From Sinohyriopsis cumingii (Eukaryota > Mollusca > Bivalvia > Unionida > Unionidae): a DNA stretch of 64,000 bases. Position numbers and translations under genes: made by a program. Positions 38,012 through 47,899 of this stretch are shown one piece after another. Each line of letters opens with the position of its first letter. Within the stretch, counting starts at the first letter, position 1. The notes under the pieces were generated by a model. The model did no database searches. It was given only the letters and a program-made list of their open reading frames with translations, and was not told the DNA's origin. Location of the stretch: assembly GCA_028554795.2 (NCBI GenBank), contig CM068828.1, forward strand, positions 19,181,936 to 19,245,935, read 5' to 3'.

Positions 38012-38104
38012 CATGATTTAGGTAAGATCAATTTTGTTTTAGGGGGATGTTTTCCATCACGTCCGCGCTTTCAGTATAAATTGAAACTCGCTGGGCAGTC
38101 TAGC
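38012..38104 (+). promoter_or_regulatory. Promoter module of terminal gene T2, wedged between two LINE copies
   Basis: Element B sequence with ATGATTTAGGTAAGATCAAT, GGGGGATGTTTTCC, ATCACGTCCGCGC and TATAAA (38075-38080), nearly identical to the T3 module at 40225-40295. The last eight bases AGTCTAGC are the left target duplication of the truncated LINE. Confidence 0.7.
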
Positions 38105-38783
38105 AACAAAAATTCATAAATAGAATACTCACGGGCAAAACCAAGCTGGCTAACAGCTTCGGACAGTACATAGGACCACAACCACATAACCCTAACTGCT
38201 ACCACTGCAGGGTCCCAGAAGACATAGAGCATATTTTTAACAACTGCCATACACTTGAAAAAGAAAGGGCTAAGTTTAAAGTTAAACAGCATAAAATTGG
38301 ATCCCCTACAACATACCCAGAATTCTTGATGAACACAAACCCCAATAGTAATCTAACATTCAAAAATATCATAAGTTTTATACACGAATCCAATCTACTC
38401 AAAAAAATCTAAGAAAGTAAATCAAAGACCAGTTAAAAATATAACAAATCACTGTTTGGGAATTATGACGGCCGGCTCGGTCTCGTGGGTTCACAGACTG
38501 ACACAGCCGTTCATAGCCCGAATAATAAAAACCAGTTAAGGACGAATATTACAAAATCACTGTTTGGGAATTATGACGGCCTGCTAGGTCTCGTAGGTTC
38601 ACAAACTGACACAGCCGTTCATAGCCCGAATAATAAAAACCAATTAAGGCCACAAAAAATTAAAATAGGAAAATAGGAATTAATTAAAACAGGACTCCAT
38701 AATAACATACAAACAACCATAAAACAAGTTTTCATTCCAAACCAATAAGATAGGGAATCAAAATAAATATGGAATTCATGAAT

Positions 38784-38814
<31 letters not shown>

Positions 38815-39457
38815 TCCTAACCGTCTCCTTGTCTCTTAAACAACATCTGGCTGAACTTTCAAATCAAGCTTCCACAGCTATTTCTACTAACATACTCAGC
38901 CAAATCCAGGCAATGTTGGCAGACGACACTGAAGAATTTGAAACTTCCACGCTGGCAGCGTCCCTGGAAGTATCATCATGCAGCGGCGATGAAGCTGATG
39001 AACCTGCACCACCTAAACAGAGTGGAAAAAAGGAAGGCTCTGTCTACCGGAATATGGGACTGGGAAAGGCAATTGATGATATCAAAAAAGCGGGCCACTT
39101 CGTCAATGCCACAAGACCGGGTGTCCTAATGTGACGTCATCGCTGCCGACCAATCGTGGCGGGAGTCACATACTGCTTGGTTTGACACCTGGGGCATTTC
39201 AATCTAACTAAGAAACACGAGTGTGTGGTGTGACTATTCCCACTCATGTCTATTAGCCTTTCAGTCAGGTTGTTAAGGACTAGTTAGTCCTACACCTGAG
39301 TGGCTAAATTAAAAAGTACTCTTTGAGTACATAAAAGCCTGGGGGATGAGGCTCCTTTTCCTTCCCCCAGGAGTAATTAAAAATCACGCAGTGCGTGAAT
39401 AAAAAAGTGGTACATGTTCAAAAGAACGAAAACCACTATAATCCAACTAACGAACGA
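38105..39457 (+). mobile_element. 5'-truncated second copy of the same LINE, opposite orientation
   Basis: Inverted, roughly 98 percent identical copy of the 3' terminal 1.35 kb of the full-length LINE (ends of ORF2, tandem 108-bp repeats, A run at 38785-38811, ORF3, hairpins, GAAC tail). Flanked by AGTCTAGC at 38097-38104 and 39458-39465. It lies in the 5' leader of terminal gene T2, between its TATA box and ATG. Confidence 0.9.
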
Positions 39458-39491
39458 AGTCTAGCTACCCTGTTCATTCGTTGACAAGACA

Positions 39492-39728
39492 ATGAATACC
39501 AGAATTGTGAAACTGCTAGAACTCCAGATGCACCTGGAATATGCCAGGCGCATACTAAATGAACTGGCCGCGGAGGCCATTGTCGAAGAGGCAAGGATGA
39601 AAGAGGAGGAGGAAAGAAGAAAAAAGAAGAGGAGGAAAAGGAGAGAGGAAATTTCAGAATCCCAGAGACAGAAAATAGGGATTCTGAAGCCACTTATCCC
39701 GCCTCTGCACTCCCAAGAAGAAAGGTAA
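39492..39728 (+). CDS. Terminal gene T2: short charged coiled-coil protein
   Basis: 78 residues. Helix LLELQMHLEYARRILNELAAEA followed by a Glu/Lys/Arg-rich helix and a short tail. Similar layout to T1 and T3, so a small paralogous family. Promoter separated from the ATG by the truncated LINE (about 1.36 kb), which should reduce expression. Followed 94 bp downstream by a histone-type stem-loop identical in sequence to that of T1. No known family. Confidence 0.55.
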   Translation: MNTRIVKLLELQMHLEYARRILNELAAEAIVEEARMKEEEERRKKKRRKRREEISESQRQKIGILKPLIPPLHSQEER

Positions 39729-39822
39729 AAGGAGACTGGGGAAGAAGATGTGTGTGTGGTGCCAGGCCTGGAAGGTGCCATCATTAGATAGGTGCATCTG
39801 GAGTTAAAAAAACAAAACAAAC

Positions 39823-39838
39823 AGCCCTTTTCAGGGCT
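39823..39838 (+). terminator. Histone-type 3'-end signal of gene T2
   Basis: AGCCCT-TTTC-AGGGCT, then ACCCAAA, with AGAAAAGAAA at 39851-39860, identical to the T1 signal. Confidence 0.78.
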
Positions 39839-39860
39839 ACCCAAACCTTTAGAAAAGAAA

Positions 39861-40187
39861 TAACAATCGAGTTGCCAATGTGTGTATGTAGAGTAGTGTG
39901 AATATAAACACTGATTCTTTTTTTCCTAGTGTGAGGGTATGTGTTTGTGTTTGTGTTTGTAAGCGCTCACGTACGTTTGTGTGAATAGTAGATTATGGGT
40001 TTGTTTATTGTTTCTTAGCGTATATGGAGAGTATAGTTAGGGTTTTGTAACCGCTCACGTACGATTGTGTGGATAGTAGATTATGGATTTTGTTTTAATG
40101 ATTTGCGTGTGTAAATAGTAGGTTTGGGGTTTGTTTATTGCTGGTTCACGTATGTGGATAGTAGATCATATGAAATGAGAAAAGTAT
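39861..40187. repeat. Intergenic repeats with CTCACGTACG and GATAGTAGATTA words
   Basis: Four or five degenerate units of about 50-70 bp, each with a CACGTA-type word followed by GTGTGNATAGTAGATTATGG or similar; related copies precede the LINE at 30230-30400. Possibly transcription-factor sites or duplicated leader sequence. No gene. Confidence 0.55.
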
Positions 40188-40295
40188 GGGGATGTTTTCC
40201 TTCACGTCCGCGCGTTGTTTGGTCATGATCTAGGTAAGATCAATTTTATGTTTTTAGGGGGATGTTTTCCATCACGTCCGCGCTTTTCGTATAAG
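40188..40295 (+). promoter_or_regulatory. Double promoter module of terminal gene T3
   Basis: GGGGATGTTTTCC with TCACGTCCGCGCGTTG at 40191-40219, then a second GGGGGATGTTTTCC with TCACGTCCGCGC at 40257-40285 followed by TATAAGAACCC about 45 bp before the ATG. Matches the modules of T1 and T2. Confidence 0.7.
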
Positions 40296-40335
40296 AACCC
40301 ACAGTATTCGTCGTTCAAACCATTCTACAGAGAAG

Positions 40336-40683
40336 ATGGCTTCAAACCACCTCGATAAATTGCAAACATTGCAAGACGTCCTGGACAATTTGGGCATGAT
40401 GGAACAAATGCTAGTGAGACTAAACGAAGATCACTATTCTTATAGTCCCCATCGAGTGAAGATGGAGATTAACAACTTACGAAAAGTAAAGGACTTGATA
40501 AGTGATGTGATGAAAGAAATAAAGGAGGAGAAGGAGGATGAAGAGGAAAGGATAATGATAAGAGAATGGAATGAAAAAATTGAAAAAGAAGAAGAAAATG
40601 AGAAGAGGAAGAAAGAAGAGGAGGAGAAGAAGAAAGAAGAGAAAAAAAGGAAGAAAAGAAAGAAAAGAAGAGAAAGAGTGTAG
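40336..40683 (+). CDS. Terminal gene T3: charged coiled-coil protein
   Basis: 115 residues, intact. MASNHLDKLQTLQDVLDNLGMMEQML helix, NNLRKVKDLISDVMKEIKEE, then a very acidic/basic helix ending in a Lys/Arg block (KKRKKRKKRRERV). Paralogous in layout to T1. Perhaps a nuclear or nucleic-acid-associated factor; function unknown. The gene ends 60 bp before the stem-loop that forms the inner edge of the right terminal repeat. Confidence 0.6.
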   Translation: MASNHLDKLQTLQDVLDNLGMMEQMLVRLNEDHYSYSPHRVKMEINNLRKVKDLISDVMKEIKEEKEDEEERIMIREWNEKIEKEEENEKRKKEEEEKKKEEKKRKKRKKRRERV

Positions 40684-40733
40684 GAGAGAAAATAAGAAGT
40701 TGGTGGAGAAATAGAAGAAATTAGAAGCAGAAG

Positions 40734-41098
40734 AAACCCAAAGGCCCTTTTCAGGGCCACTCATAGGTCTCGAAAAGAGAATGACTTTCCATTGCCTACC
40801 CCATTTTTTTATTTTTTATTTTTTATTTTTAAAAAAAAAATCCCATGTTAAATTTCCCTTGACGCTATACAGTCCCACACTGTTTAAATTCCTTTGACGC
40901 TATACAGTCCCATATTCCCATGTTCAATTCCTCTTGAGGCTCAACAGTCCCACGATTTTTCGTCCATGTTAAATTTCCCTTGAGGCTAAACAATCCCACG
41001 ATTTTTCTCCATGTTAAATTTCCATTGAGGCTAAACCGTCCCGGGGGGTGTCTGTAATGCTAATTCCCATTGAGGCTGAATCGTCCCCTTTCACTACT
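40734..41098. repeat. Element B right terminal inverted repeat (365 bp)
   Basis: Inverted copy of the left repeat with one extra sub-repeat of about 50 bp (GCCTCAA or GAGGCTAAAC type units with ATTTAACATGG). Ends CCCCTTTCACTACT. Confidence 0.92.
40743..40758 (+). terminator. Canonical histone-type 3' stem-loop of gene T3, in the right terminal repeat
   Basis: GGCCCT-TTTC-AGGGCC, perfect stem; CCCAAA immediately before, ACTCA after, CGAAAAGAGAA 12 nt downstream. This is the consensus form of animal histone mRNA 3' ends. Confidence 0.82.
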
Positions 41099-41104
41099 TA
41101 GGAC
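41099..41104. other. Target-site duplication TAGGAC, right copy (element B)
   Basis: Exact match to 14367-14372. Confidence 0.9.
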
Positions 41105-41150
41105 TGTGTTGACTTTGGTAGCCGCTGCTATGCCATCGCTTCTCGTCTCT
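41105..41150 (-). pseudogene. Possible continuation of the element A glutamine-rich gene
   Basis: On the minus strand this short stretch keeps the frame of the interrupted gene for about 15 codons and resembles the corresponding 5' part of the element B gene only moderately. It is cut off by host repeat sequence from about 41155. Confidence 0.4.
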
Positions 41151-41154
41151 ACTA

Positions 41155-41345
41155 ATCACAAAATTTCGTAGAATTGACAAAAATACCAAAATCTATTCAT
41201 TCCAGATCAAACGGAAACTTGTTTCAATGCGCAATCATTCACAATATGACTCCAAATTTCAATTTTAAGTAGACACAAATGTCATTTTCTTTCGAAACTT
41301 ATGTCTAGCGCGCGACTAAGTTCAAATTTTTCTGGGCGGTTTTAT
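41155..41345 (+). repeat. Dispersed repeat shared with 60196-60375
   Basis: About 170 bp, roughly 85 percent identical to 60196-60375 in the same orientation (AAAATACCAAAATCTATTC, CACAATATGACTCCAAATTT). Unknown repeat type. Confidence 0.65.
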
Positions 41346-41507
41346 GTGCTTATTAATAATGATGTTGTTGTGTAATGATGAAACTGCGCTTGTGTATTTA
41401 GTTTGGAATTTGGAACATGGCATGCATTCATTTACTTTGTTTCTTGTAGTGTAGTTTGTTTATATAATTAAGCCTTAGGTAGAATAAGAAAATGAGCATA
41501 TAATAAA
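41346..41507. other. Non-coding stretch
   Basis: AT-rich; nothing recognised. Confidence 0.4.
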
Positions 41508-41636
41508 AAGTTTACTGGATTTGTATGGGAAAATATGAACTCGTTTTGTCGGATGGATATACTGCACTCTCAAGGTCGTGTGGTATGACGTCCGAAAAAC
41601 TCGTTCATATTTTCCCATACAAATGCAGTAACCTAT
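41508..41636. repeat. Fold-back (hairpin) element
   Basis: Inverted arms of about 34 bp containing TTTGTATGGGAAAATATGAA and its complement, separated by about 60 bp. Possibly a tiny MITE. Confidence 0.6.
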
Positions 41637-41736
41637 AAGTATTTGCCTTTTCCTAGAGTAGCGCCTATACAGGTTAGCCCTTGCTACATTGTTACTATTC
41701 TCCAGCACACTGACGTCACCCTTCCCCAATTCCTAT

Positions 41737-41897
41737 TGACCCTAAAAAGTCCCAGTCCATTGTCGCTATACATTCCCTATGTTAAATTCCCATTGACCCT
41801 AGAGTATTCCACCCATGTTAAATTCCCATTGACCCTAAACGTTCCCAAGAACTTTTTGACTGGGATTTCCATAGACCCTATAGTGTCCCACTATACT
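41737..41897. repeat. Element A right terminal inverted repeat
   Basis: Sub-repeats with TTAAATTCCCATTGACCCTA resemble the sub-repeats of the element B terminal repeat; the outer 48 bp are the inverted copy of 6958-7005. Ends TATACT beside minisatellite DNA. Confidence 0.6.
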
Positions 41898-41902
41898 ATT
41901 AG

Positions 41903-42030
41903 CATAGCCCGACCCCACTGGCAGCACATATAGCCCGACTCCGTTGGCTATACATATAGCCCCACCCCATTTGCGGTACATATAGCCCAACCCCACTGGC
42001 ATTACGTATAGCTTGACCATATTGGTTGTA
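41903..42030. repeat. 26-bp minisatellite, right block
   Basis: Four to five units (CCCGACCCCACTGGCAGCAC and variants) in the same orientation as the left blocks. Confidence 0.8.
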
Positions 42031-42399
42031 CAGCGAGTGATTATAGTCATAGTTGACGTGGCTTTCAATGAGAGATATTGGCACCCTCATATATATATGC
42101 AACTAGAATTTTTGAAACGAAAAAAATGGAAAAAAGAATATGCGACACATCGCGATTTTGATTCAACGTGACACATACATAAATTGTTGGAAATTCTAGA
42201 ATGGCTTAATTTGATTTGCGTGTCAGCCTAGAGACTCAAAATTGCATCAGGTTAAAATTTTCACCAGCCTGAATTTGATTCATATCGACACAACACTTTC
42301 CGAAGATGCAAGCTGTGTTTGGCAACACTTAATAATATTTTTTATATATTTCATAATGATACATTCAAATGTGCCAGTAGGATAAACTTAATATTGTTA
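42031..42399. other. Intergenic stretch, no gene seen
   Basis: AT-rich, no coding or repeat signal that I recognise. Confidence 0.4.
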
Positions 42400-43280
42400 C
42401 GAGTCTATGCTCTTAAAATAAGTGACTGAAAAGAGTGAAAGGCAACAAGCTTTGTAAAATTCAACAAATAATTTATATCCCTAGAATACAAAGTGAAAAT
42501 GAGAAAAAAGAACTTACGTAAAGTCCTGAATAAAATTTAGTAGAAGTCCAGAAAAAATAATAAAACTGAAGGCGATGATGTATATATGGTATCTAATAGA
42601 GTGTTGATGTGTCAGCAGTCTTTTGTTGAATCACAGTAATATAATTCCAGGTTTGAATTCCCTAAAAATTCAAGTAAATGTCTCTATCCAAAAATGTTAT
42701 CAAAGCACTTTTGTATTTCCAAGGAAAATAATCAGTTCAATTCAATAACTTGAAGAAATACAATTTCCAGCTCAAAAATTAAATACTGGACACAACATAT
42801 AATACAATTTGAAAATGGTAGATCTTAAAGCACGCTTGAAAACTCCTCTCAATTACAAGATTATATAGTTCTCTGCTTAACCTCAGATCACAATTAGCAT
42901 TTTCTGAAGAAAAAAACAACAACAAACATTACCTAATGGAAAATAACCTTCTAAAATGATCCTAATGTTTACAAAATAAAAACCAGATCCTGGATTAAGT
43001 AAAATACACTAAGGAAATTCCCAAACCTAGACCTAGACCCTAATAAACATATTTACTTCTGTTAATAATAATACTGAGTTTAAACCCATACACACAGAAA
43101 ATTTTTGATATGTATTAGTTAATTACACAGAAAAAAGTCAATTCAGGTCAAGCAGAAATGAATTCAATTTTGGACAAGGTCAAGTCAAACATACAATGTT
43201 ACATTATAATAGAAAGTAATAAAAATACATTAAAATAAAACTATCAAACACGGCAGATTAAATATACATAACAATATCAA
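42400..43280 (-). repeat. Solo-LTR-like repeat, second copy
   Basis: Inverse, diverged copy of 6040-6885; part is also repeated at 47900-48405 in the same orientation. Plus-strand left edge TGTTACGAGTC is complementary to the CGTAACA ending of the other copies. Confidence 0.5.
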
Positions 43281-45660
43281 TACAGTAGAACTATTGCAAT
43301 CCTCCCCCCCCCTCTCTCTCTCTCAGGCTGTACCGATCGATCTTAACAAAATTTAAAGACTTTACATCCTCGTTAAGTAGGTGCCGTCATAAATGCTTAA
43401 AATCCCAAAAGATAGTTTCGCAAATTATCAGTTATTGAACTTACATGAACTGTTTCTAGTCGGTTTTCGTTATTATCTATACAGTATTATATACATGTTA
43501 CTAAGACAAGCTAATTTTTTAAAGGAAATTTCTTGATTTAATATGGTAATAAAACTATTTAAGTAGTGGTTCTAACTTTTACCACAGTCATAATCTGTCT
43601 GAAAACAATGGAAAAGGCGGCAATATGAGTCTTGATTGCAAATGAAATCAAGGAAAAATAGAAATGAGGATGCGTCATCTACTAGACTCCAAGCTTGCCA
43701 AGGCCATGCGAAAATTCACGTTCAGTGCAGAAATCAACAAAATAAAGAACCATACTCACAATCATAACAATCACTTGATAATCACGTGGTTATGTATATG
43801 TAGTACCGGAATGAAGGTAACGACAGCTCTGTCGTGTTTCTACAGCACGCTATCCCAAGAACTAGTAATATGTTTACGAAAATAAAGCTCTTCAATTTCA
43901 TATGAAAACGGTGATTCATGTAACTAAATACACAATCTTAAGCATTTTTTGTACGAGTTATAATGATAAAAGTCGCTGCCCAAATGATTATACATTTTTA
44001 GAATGTTTGTTATCTTATACGGAAAATCTACTGTTTTAGTAGTAGCTGAAAGGAAATATTTTAGTCGAAAAAGAGGAACATTTGGTATTGTTACGCGTGG
44101 CGACGCCACTCGCGACAATGCAGTGTTATCAGTTCACCCGTGAACTGTTTCTTAGATGACCATGCATGATAACACAATATTGACATAGCTTGATCGACGT
44201 GCAAAATTCGAACCCAATGTGTCCAATTCAAATCTTCTTTTTGTGGTAATAGTTTTAAAAGGTTGGCTCCTTTCTCGTGGGAACTTTTATGTCCTTTTTC
44301 ATCGCTCCTAAATAAAGATTTGTGTGCCATTCTGCTGCACTTACTTTACGGGAAAACTTCGCGCTCCCACAGGACGTATTGTCTTAGAGAAGCGCATCAC
44401 GTAAATTGCTTGAAATCAAAAGTAATAAGATTAGTATTATCAGCCAAATTTCAAATTGACTGCAAACGCGGACAATGACAGTGGATTATATGATATAGGT
44501 TCCCAAGAGACATTGGGGGAATAAAATGTTGTCAATTGTCAATACCTGGTATGTTGATAGGTTGATAGTTATCAAATAAAGAACTTTTAGCCGCCGTATT
44601 TCCTCTCAGTGATATCTCGCGACATGAAATCTCAGATAAACGTCTCGAGTTCTTTAAAATACATTTTCTTACCATGTATAAACTTGTCTGACGACATAGC
44701 ACGCAAATGAAGGAAGGAAGGAATGAACAAACTAGTGGACGAGTGAATGAATGAATGATGCATATTTAGACAGCTTGTATCTTACAACTCACCTGGCAGT
44801 ACTGAATCAGATTCTTCATGCACCCAAACGTTTTTTATGCAATGGAAAAACATCTACAATCAGCTCCACAGACTTATGTTTTCTGTCAACGTTTATTAAA
44901 AAAATTTTACAAATTACCTTACCCGAAAAAAGGATATGAAACCGTCATGCCATCTTGCATAATGTACACGTAATTTGCCATAACTTTAGTAATAAAACGT
45001 GTGGATAAATAACGGCAATTACGACAGTACCATTGCTACCGAGAACAAAATGTAAGTTCCATTCTCCTAATTTATGAGCATGTACGTGTCTGTTGTAGGG
45101 GAGAGGACTCTTGTAGCATTGTCAGAATGAAAAATCGAAAAACTTTTACCCAAAAAATTATGTCAGATATTTTCAAGTATAAATCAAAGTTAAATAGATT
45201 ACGAATGAACTTCGTAATGTGATTGATTTATTCCAAAATAATGTTTAGAAGATTTAAACTTGAGAGGTCACTGAATGTCTCAAATAATAAATTAGAAATA
45301 AAAATTTTAATTCCTTTCCCAGAGAAATTTAAAGTAAAAATACAATCTTACACTTACCTCTCAAAACCAAATGAAAGAATATATATCGGACAATACTTCC
45401 TTTAAGCATAGTCATGTGAACGTTTTGTAAATTCAACGCTTTCTTTTGTATTTATTGTGTGTCTTGTCTCTATGCTGTGTTTGCCTTCAAATAGATTCAA
45501 CGGGACTTGAAATCGCTTAGGCTAGCTAAAATCTAATTTTGTACTGTTAATTGTCAGATGGTGAGAAATTAGCAGCTGTATATCATGCCAAGTAAACTGG
45601 TGTGGACAGCTGTCACGACTTATACTGGAAAAATAACCGAAGAATAACAACCAGTTCCAG
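43281..45660. other. Intergenic stretch, no gene seen
   Basis: A short CT run at 43303-43325 and several short ORFs (for example 43664-43885 and 44091-44330) with no recognisable protein features. I see no supported gene. Confidence 0.4.
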
Positions 45661-45679
45661 AAGAGTTTAAGACCGTCGG

Positions 45680-45990
45680 GTCTCTCTGACGAAATCAAAA
45701 CCAAACCATAGAGCAAACTCGAGACTCTTTTAAAAGCTCTGGTTAGAGCCCCACTTGAATTCATCTCGATTGCCTGGAGCCCACACAAAAATTGTTGAAC
45801 ATCAAAACAAATTGAACGAATTCAAAGGAAAGCAGCCTGGTGGGTCAAAACTAACTACTCGCAAACTGCTACTGTTGCTGACGATCCCTTGAAGACAGTT
45901 GCTCCATTGAATATGTTCTACAAAAAATTACAAAACCAGTCGATATTTCTTTATCATCTTATAGACTACTGAACAGAATGACCAGACACA
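45680..45990 (+). pseudogene. Degenerate LINE reverse-transcriptase C-terminal fragment
   Basis: Plus-strand translation gives LVRAPLEFISIAWSPH, an RIQRKAAWWV stretch and NMFYKKLQN, the pattern after the RT domain of CR1/L2/Jockey-like LINEs (LVRPxLEY, Q..AARF). Stop codons and a shift interrupt it. Confidence 0.65.
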
Positions 45991-46171
45991 TGCACCCTCT
46001 TTAAGTCCTCCGGATTCAGACAACAGTAAGTTATTATAAACATTCCATTTTTGTCTTCAGGCCATTTTAAAATCAGGAAATGAATCCACAGAACATTATT
46101 ATCTTCTTTCAACTAGCTTGATTGAAATGATCAGTTTGTTGGGTCATTTCATACCCTACAAGAGTTGCTTT

Positions 46172-46172
46172 T

Positions 46173-46210
<38 letters not shown>
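46172..46210. repeat. (TG)n microsatellite
   Basis: About 19 TG units; apparent ORFs across it are artefacts. Confidence 0.9.
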
Positions 46211-46212
<2 letters not shown>

Positions 46213-47324
46213 GTCTGGTTTGGGTGTTTATCCGGAGGTTTGGGATTGTTTTGTTTGGGGGTTTGGGGGGTGACGGGTATCTTAGTTTCTCATCTCTTCC
46301 CTAAATTTAACATTTTCATTCTATTGCTTTTGCAATTTTCCCTTCACTGGTTCTTCTGTTCCTAACGCTCTTAGTTGCGAAACTACACATAATTCCAGTG
46401 AATTTCTCTTTCCAAGAATCTTATTTTCACGAGAATTCCATAATTCCAAAGGAGAAAAAATTCACTCACTTAAATAAGTTAAAGACATAAATTCCTGCCC
46501 AAATGCACTTACGCACACAATATTCTGTTCTCGTCGCACGTAACCCTACACGACTAAACAGATAGTTAAAAAAGTTAAACATAGTTCCAACGAAAACATA
46601 CGAAGACAAGAATAATCATCCGAATCTAGTAGAATTTATTCAAATTGTTCATACAAAATGAACAGTCTATAGTATGATCGACTGAAAGAAGACAAAAGGA
46701 AATACAGTATCTATAACACCGACGAATACTGAAGGCATGGCTAATTACCTTTACACGTGATAAGTAGTGCGTATACAGTTAAACTTGACTATAAAATATA
46801 CAAATCAATGAGTGATGCTATATATTAACAATGACTCATTTATACTGATTTGATAAAGTTTTGGATCATCACTGCATGTCTTCAATCACGCTGTAATTAA
46901 ACATCAAATTAAACTACAAATGTTACGACAAATGCTATATGGGCTTCTGTTTTGCTGTCTGAAACACAATAACTTCACATTTAAATGGTAAACTTCACAT
47001 TTGAATTGCACACTTCACATATGACTGGAAAACTTCTTCACATTAGAATGGTTTTCACTAGAATGCGCCCTGATACACGCTAAGAAATTCTCTGATAAAA
47101 CTGCAATACACAAACTGACTATATTAGTAATCATGTATAAAGAATCTAGTGTAACCACATTAATAAGTATTCACAGATACAGTTTTCCAGGGCTGCAACG
47201 AGAGCGGATAGAAATAAAAACAAAAATGCGGCAGCTCGGCAATGAGCTCCCTATTTTACAGAAAATGGCAGACTGAACCTCGTGCTTGCCACTAGCAATC
47301 ACGTAACTTTTATTCTTAAACCCT
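46211..47324. other. Intergenic stretch, no gene seen
   Basis: No coding signal; short near-repeats such as AACTTCACAT around 46970-47040. Confidence 0.4.
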
Positions 47325-47824
47325 TCTTCGCTAGCCAAGGTTCCGATAACCCTATCTACACCTTGGCGGATCGAACATCTATATTGGTGCTTTGTCCTAG
47401 CGACATCTATCGGATTTCATTTGTTGCCTCCCTTAGTAGGTAATGCCAACTAACCATTAGCGTAGTGCACTGTACATCCGCCGAAAACGGTGGTTGCAAT
47501 TGACCTATAAAGGATACTTTTGTAAGCTTAACATCGAAAAAATGACTATGCACCAGAGGGAAGCCATTACAGGTGTATTTGAGTGAGACGTATTTGTGCA
47601 AACACGGACCGACACTGGAAAATTGTTTATTTATCAGTCCATTCAAGTTGTGTGCTCCCCTTGTCTCGATCACGTACGAACAGTGTTCTAATTTGAACAA
47701 CTTACTTTTGATTGGGTGTGGTGGCTTGCCGCCGCATCCAATGAAATTCACAGACCCGAAGCACAACAGTATCTGCTCGAATACCAAGGTGTAGATAGGG
47801 TTATCGGAACCTTGTCTAGCGAAG
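47325..47824. mobile_element. MITE with 40-bp terminal inverted repeats
   Basis: Ends TTCGCTAGCCAAGGTTCCGA plus TAACCCTATCTACACCTTGG are almost perfectly inverted at the other end. About 500 bp, non-coding; a related copy lies at 56693-57185. Internal ORFs are not credible. Confidence 0.85.
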
Positions 47825-47899
47825 ATGTCTGAAACGAGGATAGCATAATCTCGACACCAGATGGCATAACAATATAAAAATTAAAACATTGTATACAAG

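Larger units (their letters stand above)
14373..41098 (+). mobile_element. Element B: Polinton/Maverick (adintovirus-like) with intact ends and target duplication
   Basis: 26,726 bp between inverted terminal repeats, flanked by TAGGAC on both sides. Removing one MITE (473 bp) and two LINE insertions (7531 and 1353 bp) leaves about 17.4 kb, the usual Polinton size. It encodes PolB, packaging ATPase, MCP, part of the penton, pVI-like and core proteins, an adenain-type protease and accessory genes. The integrase is deleted to its first 14 codons, PolB has three breaks, the MCP has an early stop and the protease lacks its catalytic acid, so this copy is not autonomous. It was inserted into the glutamine-rich gene of element A. 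Confidence 0.93.
6958..41897 (-). mobile_element. Element A: decayed Polinton/Maverick (adintovirus-like), interrupted by element B
   Basis: Minus-strand homologues of element B genes occur in the same relative order from 14372 down to 7006: glutamine-rich protein, PolB N-terminus, late protein, integrase, membrane protein, penton, pVI-like, MCP and the start of the zinc-motif protein, with the zinc-knuckle gene on the opposite strand as in B. Diverged inverted ends are seen at 6958-7005 and 41737-41897. The glutamine-rich gene is cut at 14372 and a short possible continuation appears after 41104, so B inserted into A. A lacks about 7.4 kb relative to B (most of PolB to the pX-like gene) and everything beyond the first 60 codons of the zinc-motif gene. 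No target duplication of A can be recognised. Confidence 0.8.

Noticed and set aside
38769-39134. Host gene encoding the 101-residue acidic protein
   Set aside because: It is present in both LINE copies up to their target duplications, so it belongs to the LINE; the extra N-terminal lysines come from the A run.
30475-39457. Large DNA transposon with 1.35-kb terminal inverted repeats
   Set aside because: Each arm has its own target duplication and LINE 3' tail; two LINE insertions explain it fully.
43664-45405. Several 60-80 codon ORFs as host exons
   Set aside because: No motif, codon pattern or splice context supports them.
47407-47787. 126-codon ORF as a gene
   Set aside because: It lies wholly inside a MITE and is not open in the sister copy at 56693.
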